The notes beneath the pieces were generated by a model, which saw nothing but the letters and a program-made list of their open reading frames with translations, did no database searches and was not told where the DNA came from. Shown piece by piece: positions 1 to 6,473 of a stretch of DNA of 10,029 nt. Location of the stretch: assembly GCA_937915975.1 (NCBI GenBank), contig CALGGL010000110.1, forward strand, positions 1 through 10,029, written 5' to 3'. The number at the start of each line of letters is the position of its first letter. Positions within the stretch are counted from its first letter, which is position 1. The position numbers and the translations under genes are program-made. This stretch comes from an uncultured Lachnospiraceae bacterium. GTDB lineage: Bacteria; Bacillota; Clostridia; Lachnospirales; Lachnospiraceae.

Positions 1-48
1 AGCTGTTCGTTTGCGAATGTACGATATATATTGGCAGGAGGATGAGGG

Positions 49-1404
49 ATGCGCAAAAGTAGCTGTGATTACAGAATGATGCATAACTTAATGATGGTAA
101 CTATTTTTGTTCTTTGCACCATTGTGATGCAGGGTGTTTTTTGCATGTCCGCAAGGGCTGAGGAGGAAGTTGCTCTTCCTATTAGCGGAGTTGATGGGGA
201 TCTGAGTTGGTCGATTGATGATGAAGGTAAGCTCATAGTGAAGGGAAAAGGAGATTATCAGGTTTTTCAATCACTAAAGTATTTTCCTGATTGGAATAAA
301 TATGCTGAAAGTATTACCTCTGCCATTGTAAGTGTAGAAGACATTACCAATTTATCCAATTTTTTTGCTGGCTGCAAGAATATGACTAAAGTGGATTTGA
401 TAACCGGATTTCTTGGCTCCGGAAAGACTACATTTATAAGAAAATATGTGAAGTATCTGCTTGATAAGGGCGAGAGAGTTTGTATACTTGAAAATGATTA
501 TGGTGCTATCAATGTGGATATGATGCTTTTGTCCGATCTTGAAAGTGAAAACTGCGGTCTTGAGATGGTGGCAGGTGGATGTGATTATGATTGCCACAGA
601 AGGAGATTTAAGACAAAGCTTATAACTATGGCTATGCTTGGTTATAACAGAGTAATCATTGAGCCTTCGGGAGTTTTTGATGTGGATGAGTTCTTTGATA
701 TTCTTCACGAAGACCCTTTGGATAGACTTTATGATATAGGAAATGTAATAGCCATCGTGAAGGCCGATCTTGAGGAGGATATGTCTCTTGAAGCCGACTA
801 TATGCTTGCAAGCCAGATTGCCGAGGCGGGGATGGTATTATTAAGCCGCACTCAGGAGGTTTCAAGGGAGCAGTGTAAGAAGAGTGTGGCACATATAAAT
901 GATGCTTTAAAAAAAATGAAATGTAACAGAATATTCAGGTATGATGACGATGGAAATATTTTGAATTCGGGAGTTGAGCATGCGGAGAATGACAGTAATA
1001 ACAGTTATGATCTTATTGCCCGAGATTGGGATGAGTTAACTAAAGCTGATTATGAAGTGATAGAAAATTCAGGGTTCAAAACATATTCCTGTGAGAAAAA
1101 AATCTCTATGGATGATAACGGCTTTGATGCCTTATTCTTTATGAATTTGGATATGGATTTGAAGATGATAAATGCTGCCATAGAAAAGCTTTTTTCTGAC
1201 AGTAATGTCGGCAGGGTGATTAGAGTTAAAGGCTTTGCAAATGAAAATGACAACTGGTATGAGATAAATGCAACAAAAAAGGAAATCTCGGTCAATCCTA
1301 TATCCCATGGTCAGGATGTAATTATTGTAATAGGTGAAGACCTTGACAGAAATGAAATCGATAGATGTTTTTTGGCGAGATTCTCAACGATTAAAACGAG
1401 TTAA
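49..1404 (+). CDS. Chimeric ORF: BspA-like secreted N-terminus joined to a G3E (CobW/COG0523) GTPase
   Basis: The frame starts at an ATG 7 bases after a good AGGAGG (36-41) and encodes 451 residues. Residues 1-37 look like a signal peptide: a basic start, a hydrophobic core at about 13-33, and a cleavage site after ARA-37. Residues 45-111 resemble the start of BspA-like clostridial surface proteins (DLSWSIDDEGKLIVKGKGDY, then NLSNFFAGCKN). From M112 on it is a cytoplasmic-type G3E GTPase: Walker A GFLGSGKTT at 120-128, EPSG at 205-208, and SRTQ at 266-269 where NKxD is expected. The family GCxCC metal motif is replaced by GGCDYDC (176-182). G3E proteins are metallochaperones or cofactor-insertion GTPases, and a secreted one makes no obvious sense. 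M112 (base 382) gives a normal 340-residue GTPase but has no ribosome site in front of it. The family calls are firm. Whether the fusion exists in the cell is uncertain. Confidence 0.75.
   Translation: MRKSSCDYRMMHNLMMVTIFVLCTIVMQGVFCMSARAEEEVALPISGVDGDLSWSIDDEGKLIVKGKGDYQVFQSLKYFPDWNKYAESITSAIVSVEDITNLSNFFAGCKNMTKVDLITGFLGSGKTTFIRKYVKYLLDKGERVCILENDYGAINVDMMLLSDLESENCGLEMVAGGCDYDCHRRRFKTKLITMAMLGYNRVIIEPSGVFDVDEFFDILHEDPLDRLYDIGNVIAIVKADLEEDMSLEADYMLASQIAEAGMVLLSRTQEVSREQCKKSVAHINDALKKMKCNRIFRYDDDGNILNSGVEHAENDSNNSYDLIARDWDELTKADYEVIENSGFKTYSCEKKISMDDNGFDALFFMNLDMDLKMINAAIEKLFSDSNVGRVIRVKGFANENDNWYEINATKKEISVNPISHGQDVIIVIGEDLDRNEIDRCFLARFSTIKTS
382..1404 (+). CDS. Probable native extent of the G3E GTPase (internal start at M112)
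   Basis: This is an alternative reading of the 3' three quarters of the long frame. Starting at ATG 382 the protein is 340 residues, begins MTKVDLITGFLGSGKTT as unfused G3E GTPases typically do, and covers all of the G motifs. The bases just upstream (about 365-381) encode BspA-like residues and contain no AGGAGG-like site, so translation from here in this exact context would be poor. This entry therefore marks the likely ancestral gene boundary, not a proven start. Its GTP-binding fold is clear. The metal or cofactor it serves cannot be told from sequence, and the only neighbour, a VanZ-like gene, gives no hint. Confidence 0.55.
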   Translation: MTKVDLITGFLGSGKTTFIRKYVKYLLDKGERVCILENDYGAINVDMMLLSDLESENCGLEMVAGGCDYDCHRRRFKTKLITMAMLGYNRVIIEPSGVFDVDEFFDILHEDPLDRLYDIGNVIAIVKADLEEDMSLEADYMLASQIAEAGMVLLSRTQEVSREQCKKSVAHINDALKKMKCNRIFRYDDDGNILNSGVEHAENDSNNSYDLIARDWDELTKADYEVIENSGFKTYSCEKKISMDDNGFDALFFMNLDMDLKMINAAIEKLFSDSNVGRVIRVKGFANENDNWYEINATKKEISVNPISHGQDVIIVIGEDLDRNEIDRCFLARFSTIKTS

Positions 1405-1408
1405 AGTT

Positions 1409-1876
1409 ATGAAGATACGAAGAATTATATTTATAATTTTATCATGTATATGGATGACCGTGATATTTTGTTTTTCGGCGCGTGATGCTGATGAGTCGGA
1501 AAAGGACAGCTATAAGGTCGGTATTGCGGTAGGAAAAGTTGTTGTGCATGACTTTGAAAAACAGAGTGAAGAAAAACAGATGGAGTTTGCTAAAAAGATT
1601 GATCATCCTGTTCGTAAGGCTGCACACGCTACAGAGTATGCGGTGCTTGGTATGATATTAATCGGGGTATTTTATCCTGTTAAAAGGTATTATTTATACT
1701 CCCTGTTAATAAGTGTAATGTATTCCGTCACAGATGAGGTTCATCAGTTATTTGTACCCGGAAGAAGCGGACAGCCTCTTGATGTGATGATTGACAGTCT
1801 GGGTGCTCTTATAGGAACACTGATTATATTTATAATAATTAATCTGATGAATAAAAGAAAGAAGAAAATTAATTAG
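1409..1876 (+). CDS. VanZ-family membrane protein
   Basis: A 155-residue integral membrane protein. Four hydrophobic segments are visible at about 4-22, 73-90, 94-108 and 128-147. The family signature is clear: RKAAHATEYAVL at 69-80 and SVTDEVHQLFVPGRSGQ at 106-122, followed by DVMIDSLGALIG at 125-136. VanZ itself gives low-level teicoplanin resistance, but most relatives are uncharacterised envelope proteins, so a resistance role should not be assumed. I chose the ATG at 1409 because it puts a short basic stretch directly before the first membrane segment, and it lies 4 bases after the GTPase stop, suggesting translational coupling. The same frame is open further upstream from 1334, but that would add 25 non-hydrophobic residues overlapping the GTPase gene. 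No strong ribosome site precedes 1409. No clear terminator follows, only AT-rich sequence up to the next promoter. Confidence 0.85.
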   Translation: MKIRRIIFIILSCIWMTVIFCFSARDADESEKDSYKVGIAVGKVVVHDFEKQSEEKQMEFAKKIDHPVRKAAHATEYAVLGMILIGVFYPVKRYYLYSLLISVMYSVTDEVHQLFVPGRSGQPLDVMIDSLGALIGTLIIFIIINLMNKRKKKIN

Positions 1877-1920
1877 ATATAATTTGATAATATAAATCCT
1901 ACAACAAATCAAAATATCAG

Positions 1921-1949
1921 TTGACAACTAAAAAATAATATGATATTTT
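1921..1949 (+). promoter_or_regulatory. Promoter of the T-box/trpB2 unit
   Basis: A consensus -35 TTGACA (1921-1926) is followed by a 17-base spacer and a -10 TATTTT (1944-1949). The TG at 1941-1942 makes it an extended -10. Transcription would begin near 1956, just before the conserved T-box stem I, which supports the assignment. Confidence 0.7.
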
Positions 1950-1956
1950 TTTCTAA

Positions 1957-2230
1957 ACCGTTGAAGAAGAGTAAGTAGGTTTTACCTCTTTTCTTACAGA
2001 GAACTGTGGATGGTGGAATCACAGTAGGAAATGTAATTCCGAATGGACTTCTGAGGGCGAGCTGAAATGATTTTTTTCATAGTATGCAAGCCGGGGACGA
2101 CTCCTCGTAAAAAATGTCAGCATATGACAGTATGCGTAAAGCGGGTGTTAATTACACCAAGCCGGGTGGCACCGCAGGAAATGAGATTATCCTGTCCCAG
2201 CAAAGAATTCTTTGCTGGGATTTTTTTTAT
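1957..2230 (+). ncRNA. T-box riboswitch leader, tryptophan type
   Basis: A cis-acting leader that binds uncharged tRNA and prevents early termination. The stem I landmarks are present in order: AAGTAGG (1973-1979), AGAGA (1998-2002), the GGATGGTG motif (2008-2015) and the 3' side of stem I with GAATGGACTTCTGAG. The TGG at 2044-2046, followed by A, fits the specifier codon, meaning tRNA-Trp. A small stem GGTGT/ACACC (2144-2148/2154-2158) precedes the T-box core GGGTGGCACCGC (2164-2175), whose TGGC pairs with the tRNA NCCA end. The antiterminator would pair GGG 2164-2166 with CCC 2196-2198 and GCAGG 2174-2178 with CCTGT 2191-2195, which competes with the terminator. The next gene makes tryptophan, which agrees with the specifier. 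Confidence 0.95.
2196..2228 (+). terminator. T-box-controlled intrinsic terminator
   Basis: A perfect 10-bp stem CCCAGCAAAG/CTTTGCTGGG (2196-2205/2210-2219) with an AATT loop is followed by A and eight T residues. CCC 2196-2198 is shared with the antiterminator, so the two structures are mutually exclusive. This is the switch between stopping and reading through into trpB2. Confidence 0.93.
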
Positions 2231-2318
2231 GCGATAAGCCCTTCAAGCAGATAAACAATTTGCTTGCAAAAAGCATACTAAACAAATTTTATTATATTTG
2301 AAAGGAAGGTACAAAACT

Positions 2319-3689
2319 ATGACAAATGAAATCCCTTACAAGATTTATCTTAACGAATCGGAGATGCCGAAGCAGTGGTACAATCTCAGAGCAGATATGG
2401 TTAACAAGCCTGCACCGCTTCTTAATCCGGGAACGCATAAGCCGATGACGGCAGAGGAGCTTGCTCCTGTATTTTGCGAGGAGCTTGTTAAGCAGGAGCT
2501 TGATGACACCACTCCTTATTTTGACATTCCACAGGAGATACTTGATTTTTATAAGATGTTCAGACCGTCACCTCTGGTACGTGCTTACTGTCTTGAGAAG
2601 AAGCTTGATACTCCTGCTAAGATTTATTATAAGTTTGAGGGTAACAATACAAGCGGAAGCCATAAGCTTAACTCTGCGATTGCTCAGGCTTATTATGCCA
2701 AGAAGCAGGGCTTAAAGGGTGTTACCACCGAGACCGGAGCAGGTCAGTGGGGAACGGCACTTTCTATGGCTTGTTCTTATTTTGACCTTGATTGTAAAGT
2801 TTATATGGTTAAGGTTTCCTACGAGCAGAAGCCTTTCCGTCGTGAGGTTATGAGAACCTACGGAGCAACAGTAACTCCTTCACCGTCAACTACAACTGAA
2901 ATCGGTAAGAAAATTCTTGCCGAGCATCCGGGTACAACAGGAAGTCTTGGATGTGCCATATCAGAGGCAGTTGAGGTTGCAACCACTACCGAGGGTTACA
3001 GATATGTTCTTGGAAGCGTACTTAATCAGGTACTCTTGCATCAGTCTGTTATCGGTCTTGAGACAAAGGCTGCACTTGATAAATACGGTATCACTCCTGA
3101 CATTATAATAGGTTGTGCAGGTGGTGGTTCCAATCTTGGCGGACTTATCGCTCCATTTATGGGTGAGAAGATTAAAAACGGTGCAAATTATCGTATAATC
3201 GCAGTTGAGCCTGCATCCTGTCCAAGCTTTACAAGAGGCAAGTATGCATATGACTTCTGTGACACCGGAATGGTTTGTCCTCTTGCTAAGATGTACACTC
3301 TTGGCAGCGGCTTTATACCTGCTCCGAATCATGCTGGCGGACTTCGTTATCACGGCATGAGTTCAACCTTATCACAGCTTTACGATGATGGTCTTATGGA
3401 GGCTGTTTCGGTTCCTCAGACAGAAGTATTTGAGGCAGCAGAGCAGTTTGCAAGAGTTGAGGGAATTCTTCCTGCACCTGAGAGCTCACACGCAATTAAG
3501 GTTGCCATAGACGAGGCACTTAAGTGTAAGGAAACCGGTGAGGAAAAAACCATAGTATTCGGACTTACAGGTACAGGTTATTTTGACCTCGTTGCATACG
3601 AGAAGTTCCATGACGGTAAGATGGATGATTATATTCCTACGGATGAAGAACTTGCAGCATCAATTGCAAAGCTTCCGGTAGTTGAATAA
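2319..3689 (+). CDS. trpB: TrpB2-type tryptophan synthase beta chain
   Basis: A 456-residue pyridoxal-phosphate enzyme that joins indole and L-serine into L-tryptophan (EC 4.2.1.122). The Schiff-base lysine is K116 in GSHKLNSA (113-120). The catalytic glutamate is E138 in ETGAGQWG (138-145), where tryptophan replaces the histidine of classical TrpB (ETGAGQHG). The phosphate loop is CAGGGSN (266-272). The long N-terminus, the RPSPLVRAY stretch (82-90) and the length mark the TrpB2 subgroup, whose members often act without a TrpA partner. The start is ATG 2319, with AAGGAAGG (2302-2309) nine bases upstream; an in-frame TTG at 2298 lies before that site and is unlikely. The gene is alone in its unit with no trpA beside it, behind a Trp T-box. 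Expression should rise when charged tRNA-Trp is scarce. Salvage of free indole is the likely job. Confidence 0.93.
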   Translation: MTNEIPYKIYLNESEMPKQWYNLRADMVNKPAPLLNPGTHKPMTAEELAPVFCEELVKQELDDTTPYFDIPQEILDFYKMFRPSPLVRAYCLEKKLDTPAKIYYKFEGNNTSGSHKLNSAIAQAYYAKKQGLKGVTTETGAGQWGTALSMACSYFDLDCKVYMVKVSYEQKPFRREVMRTYGATVTPSPSTTTEIGKKILAEHPGTTGSLGCAISEAVEVATTTEGYRYVLGSVLNQVLLHQSVIGLETKAALDKYGITPDIIIGCAGGGSNLGGLIAPFMGEKIKNGANYRIIAVEPASCPSFTRGKYAYDFCDTGMVCPLAKMYTLGSGFIPAPNHAGGLRYHGMSSTLSQLYDDGLMEAVSVPQTEVFEAAEQFARVEGILPAPESSHAIKVAIDEALKCKETGEEKTIVFGLTGTGYFDLVAYEKFHDGKMDDYIPTDEELAASIAKLPVVE

Positions 3690-3705
3690 ATAAAATCGTG
3701 TCATA

Positions 3706-3904
3706 GGGCCGGCCCCTTATCATATTTTATAGCTATACGAAAGAGAATAATAAGAGGATAGATAGAGAATAAACCATCGATTTGCTAAATCAAAGCACTC
3801 AGGAAACCATTCGCTTTTGATTTTACGCAAATCGGGTTAATTATTCTCTTCCTATCCTCTTATTATTTCTTTCTATATTGCATATGTGACAAGGTGACTG
3901 TCCC
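3706..3904. mobile_element. MITE-like, near-fully palindromic element
   Basis: A 199-bp non-coding block is self-complementary around a centre near 3805. The outer ends are GGGCCGGCCCCTTATCATAT (3706-3725) and, read on the other strand, GGGACAGTCACCTTGTCACA (from 3904 inward), which are related but diverged. The arms 3739-3785 and 3827-3873 (47 bases each) match closely with a few substitutions and small indels. Innermost, TAAATCAAAGC (3786-3796) pairs with GCTTTTGATTTTA (3813-3825). No transposase is encoded. No clear target duplication is visible (ATA on the left, AATG on the right). It may also end trpB2 transcription. It could alternatively be a large REP-type palindrome rather than a transposable element. 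Confidence 0.55.
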
Positions 3905-3918
3905 AATGCCAAGATTTG

Positions 3919-3927
3919 TGATATAAT
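3919..3927 (+). promoter_or_regulatory. Extended -10 promoter of the hydrolase/lipid kinase unit
   Basis: A perfect TATAAT (3922-3927) is preceded by TG and one base (3919-3921), an extended -10. The -35 position at 17-base spacing (3899-3904) reads TGTCCC, a poor match that falls on the right end of the palindromic element. The start point would be near 3934, leaving a short leader before the GGAG at 3945-3948. Confidence 0.6.
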
Positions 3928-3957
3928 GAGATTATATTTATTTTGGAGTATAAGTTT

Positions 3958-5076
3958 ATGGCGAATATTATGGATTACCTTGACTGGAGGGGAGATATTA
4001 GCTTTGAAGCCGCTCCTTTTAATCAAGTTGATAATTTAATACTTTCCGAGCTTGCTTATCTTAAATTGGATGACATAGTGCCTGTTCAAGGAACTGATAA
4101 AGGAAGCATTTCCGTATATAATGTTTGGAAGGATTATGTATATCTTGCCTGCGATCAGTCCGATCTTTCCTATGATCCGGCACCGTTGCTTGAAAAGGCA
4201 GCTCTTACCGAAAGATTCAAAAATGTAAAGCTTAAGGATTATCTGAATGTCTTTGATACAGACAGTCATATTCAGTTTGCTGCGGTCAGCTTTTACCTGG
4301 AGGATGATTTAATTTATATAGCATTTCGAGGAACAGACGGAACAATTGAGGGTTGGCGCGAGGATTTTAATATCAGTTACATGCGTGAGGTTCCGGGACA
4401 GATGGAAGCAGTTTCTTATGTAAATGATGTGGCAAAAGACTTCAGCGGGCGTATTATTTTGGGAGGACATTCAAAGGGCGGTAATCTTGCCGTATACGCG
4501 GGGGCTTTTTGCGATGATATATATAAGGATAAAATATTAAAGATATATTCCAATGACGGACCGGGATTTAATCGTGAAATTGCAAATACAAAGGAGTATA
4601 ATGATGTGCTTGATAAGGTGGAAATGATTATTCCCGAGGCTTCTTTGGTCGGAATACTTATGTCCAATAAAAAAGATAAGCTTGTAGTAAAAAGTGATGA
4701 GTCAGGTGCCATGCAGCATAGTCCGTACAGCTGGCAGGTTTTGGGCACAGGCTTTTTAATTGCATCAAAGCAAAATACGACAAGTCTTTTGGCAGATGAC
4801 ACTCTTAATAACTGGCTTGATTCGCTTGGTGAGGATGAGCTTGAAAAATTCGTAAATGCATTGTTTGATATACTTGATGCTTCAGGTGCGACCACACTTT
4901 CCGAGCTTTCGGATAATAAATGGTCAGCGTTAAATGCAATGGTTAAGGCTGCAAAGGATATGGATAAAGCCACAAGAGATAACCTTATTATGGTTATAAA
5001 AAGACTTGCAAGCTCAGGCAAGGATGTCATATGGAATGAAGCAAAATCGGCATTCGATTCTGACAATAATAAATAA
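3958..5076 (+). CDS. Mbeg1-like (DUF2974) alpha/beta hydrolase
   Basis: A 372-residue predicted cytoplasmic serine hydrolase of the Mbeg1-like family, common in gut Firmicutes. The opening MDYLDWRGDISFEAAPFN (5-22) and DNLILSELAYL (25-35) are typical of the family. The lipase-like core has FRGTD (123-127), where the oxyanion region is expected, and the nucleophile elbow GHSKG (170-174) with S172. Candidates for the other triad members are D200 in SNDGPGF (198-204) and H254 in QHSPYSW (253-259). No signal peptide is seen. The substrate is unknown; lipid or ester hydrolysis is inferred from the fold. The start is ATG 3958, ten bases after GGAG; an in-frame TTG at 3943 would remove that site. 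The lipid kinase gene follows after 30 bases, suggesting one transcript and perhaps a shared role in membrane lipid turnover. Confidence 0.85.
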   Translation: MANIMDYLDWRGDISFEAAPFNQVDNLILSELAYLKLDDIVPVQGTDKGSISVYNVWKDYVYLACDQSDLSYDPAPLLEKAALTERFKNVKLKDYLNVFDTDSHIQFAAVSFYLEDDLIYIAFRGTDGTIEGWREDFNISYMREVPGQMEAVSYVNDVAKDFSGRIILGGHSKGGNLAVYAGAFCDDIYKDKILKIYSNDGPGFNREIANTKEYNDVLDKVEMIIPEASLVGILMSNKKDKLVVKSDESGAMQHSPYSWQVLGTGFLIASKQNTTSLLADDTLNNWLDSLGEDELEKFVNALFDILDASGATTLSELSDNKWSALNAMVKAAKDMDKATRDNLIMVIKRLASSGKDVIWNEAKSAFDSDNNK

Positions 5077-5106
5077 TTGTAAAATATAAAAACAGGGGAT
5101 GGCAAA

Positions 5107-6198
5107 ATGTATTATTTTATAGTAAACATAAGCGGTGGAAGCGGCAAGGCGAAAAAAACATGGATAAGGGTTCGTGACGAATTAAAAAGAAGAAATGTGG
5201 AATACAAAGCATTTCGTACCAAAAGCTCCGAGCACGCAGGCGTGCTTGCAGGAAAGATTTCCGAGCTTTCGGATGATGATATACATATGGTAGTAGTGGG
5301 TGGAGACGGAACCATAAATGAAGTTTTAAATGGCATAAAAGATTTTGAAAGAATAACATTTTCGGTTATTCCATCCGGCTCCGCAAATGATTTTGCAAGA
5401 GGACTCGGTATATCAAAGAATCCTGTAATAGCACTTTCAGGAATACTTGATACATCAAAGGAAAGTCAAAGGATAGATATAGGGTGTGTAACTTCCTTCG
5501 GCAGAAAAAAAGATAATAATAGTGAAAATGAAACAATTGATAATTCGGCAGAAACAATAATTAATAGAAGATTATTTGGAATCAGCAGCGGTATAGGTCT
5601 TGACGCAATCGTTTGCAAGAAAGCACTTGATTCAAAGATTAAAAATGTTTTGAATAAGCTTAATCTTGGTTCTCTGACTTATATAATCCTGACAGTCATA
5701 AGCTTGTTTACCATGGATTACATAGACGCTGAAATTGAAGTGTATGACACATATAACAGGGAAGATAAATCAGATATTTTAGCTTTAAAGGAAAGAGAAG
5801 ATATAGGAGATATTTCAACTTTTAAGGAAAAGATAATTAAAGAAGATACATTGGTTTTAAAAGAAAAAATAAACTTGAAGAAAATGATTTTTGCTGCGTT
5901 CATGAATGTTAGAGCAGAGGGCGGTGGTGTACCTATGGCACCGGATGCGCTTTATGATGATGGAAAGCTTTCTGTCTGCATAGCATCAGACATATCAAAG
6001 CTAAATGCCTTTACAAAGCTTCCGCTTCTTGTAATGGCAAAGCAGGAAAAAATTAAAGGCTTTAAACTTTTTGACGCATCAAAAATTGTCGTCAGGACAA
6101 AGCAGCCATCGGTTGTCCATGCGGATGGAGAATACGTCGGTGACGAAACCGAGATAATCATAGAATGTCTGGATAAAAAACTTAAATTAAAAAATTAA
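5107..6198 (+). CDS. Diacylglycerol kinase family lipid kinase (DagK/YegS-like) with a repeat insertion
   Basis: A 363-residue ATP-dependent lipid kinase. The N-terminal catalytic domain shows the nucleotide motif VVVGGDGTINEVLNG (62-76) and PSGSANDFARGLG (89-101). The C-terminal beta domain shows EGGGVPMAPDALYDDGKL (271-288) and VHADGE (337-342). Relatives phosphorylate diacylglycerol or similar lipids; DgkB returns diacylglycerol from lipoteichoic acid synthesis to phosphatidic acid. The protein is about 55-65 residues longer than the usual roughly 300. The excess is an Asn/Glu-rich stretch (about 132-153) and a charged insert at 223-258 made of three 12-residue repeats, each beginning with D and containing KE. 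The start is ATG 5107 behind AGGGGATGG (5094-5102). It lies 30 bases after the hydrolase gene and is probably co-transcribed with it. The exact lipid substrate is not decidable here. Confidence 0.88.
   Translation: MYYFIVNISGGSGKAKKTWIRVRDELKRRNVEYKAFRTKSSEHAGVLAGKISELSDDDIHMVVVGGDGTINEVLNGIKDFERITFSVIPSGSANDFARGLGISKNPVIALSGILDTSKESQRIDIGCVTSFGRKKDNNSENETIDNSAETIINRRLFGISSGIGLDAIVCKKALDSKIKNVLNKLNLGSLTYIILTVISLFTMDYIDAEIEVYDTYNREDKSDILALKEREDIGDISTFKEKIIKEDTLVLKEKINLKKMIFAAFMNVRAEGGGVPMAPDALYDDGKLSVCIASDISKLNAFTKLPLLVMAKQEKIKGFKLFDASKIVVRTKQPSVVHADGEYVGDETEIIIECLDKKLKLKN
5773..5880 (+). repeat. Three in-frame 36-bp tandem repeats inside the lipid kinase gene
   Basis: Copies begin at 5773, 5809 and 5845 with GATATTTTAG, GATATTTCAA and GATACATTGG, and each continues into an AAGGAA or AAAGAA core. 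They encode DILALKEREDIG, DISTFKEKIIKE and DTLVLKEKINLK (residues 223-258). The exact 36-base spacing without gaps points to tandem duplication followed by divergence. Confidence 0.85.
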
Positions 6199-6290
6199 CC
6201 ACACACACCACACATTTTAGTCGTTTGCATAAAAATATTTGGAAAAATGAGTTTAAAATAAAAGTGGTTACAGTAACGTGAAAAGATGAG

Positions 6291-6473
6291 GAAAGTAAAT
6301 CTCCGGCCGAAAGGTATAAAAAAGAGTGGTGTGCAACGTGAGCGAGAGTTAGAAAGTAAAACTCCGGCTGAAAGGTATAAAAAAGAGGGGTGTGCAACGT
6401 GAGCGAAAGCGAGAAAGTAAAACTCCGGCTGAGAGGTATAAAATAAGAGTGGTGTGCAACGTGAGCGTCAGCG
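6291..6473. repeat. 61-bp tandem repeat array, three full units
   Basis: Units at 6291-6351, 6352-6412 and 6413-6473 are each exactly 61 bases. Each begins GAAAGTAAA, then has CTCCGG(C/T)(C/T)GA, AGGTATAAAA, a GAG-rich step, GTGTGCAACGTGAGCG, and a variable end. An older partial copy is visible at 6253-6290 (AAAATAAAAGTGGT, then AACGTGA). Differences among units are a few substitutions only. Confidence 0.9.

Noticed and set aside
6..17. TTCGTTTGCGAA dyad upstream of the first gene, considered as a LexA-type site
   Set aside because: It does not match the Gram-positive SOS consensus (GAAC-N4-GTTC), and only 48 upstream bases are visible.
1334..1408. Upstream extension of the VanZ-like protein
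   Set aside because: The added 25 residues overlap the GTPase gene and are charged. The family normally starts a few residues before the first membrane segment, which fits ATG 1409.
1409..1876. Glycopeptide resistance determinant
   Set aside because: VanZ-family homology alone does not show resistance, and no van ligase or regulator genes are present.
4416..5105. Long 229-codon minus-strand frame opposite the hydrolase gene
   Set aside because: It is a serine-rich antisense shadow of a well-supported gene with clear catalytic motifs, and it has no ribosome site or family resemblance.
6286..6402. Short plus-strand frame through the 61-bp repeats (38 codons from ATG 6286)
   Set aside because: There is no convincing ribosome site, the repeat period is not a multiple of three so units are read in different frames, and there is no recognisable domain. 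It is best explained as repeat DNA.
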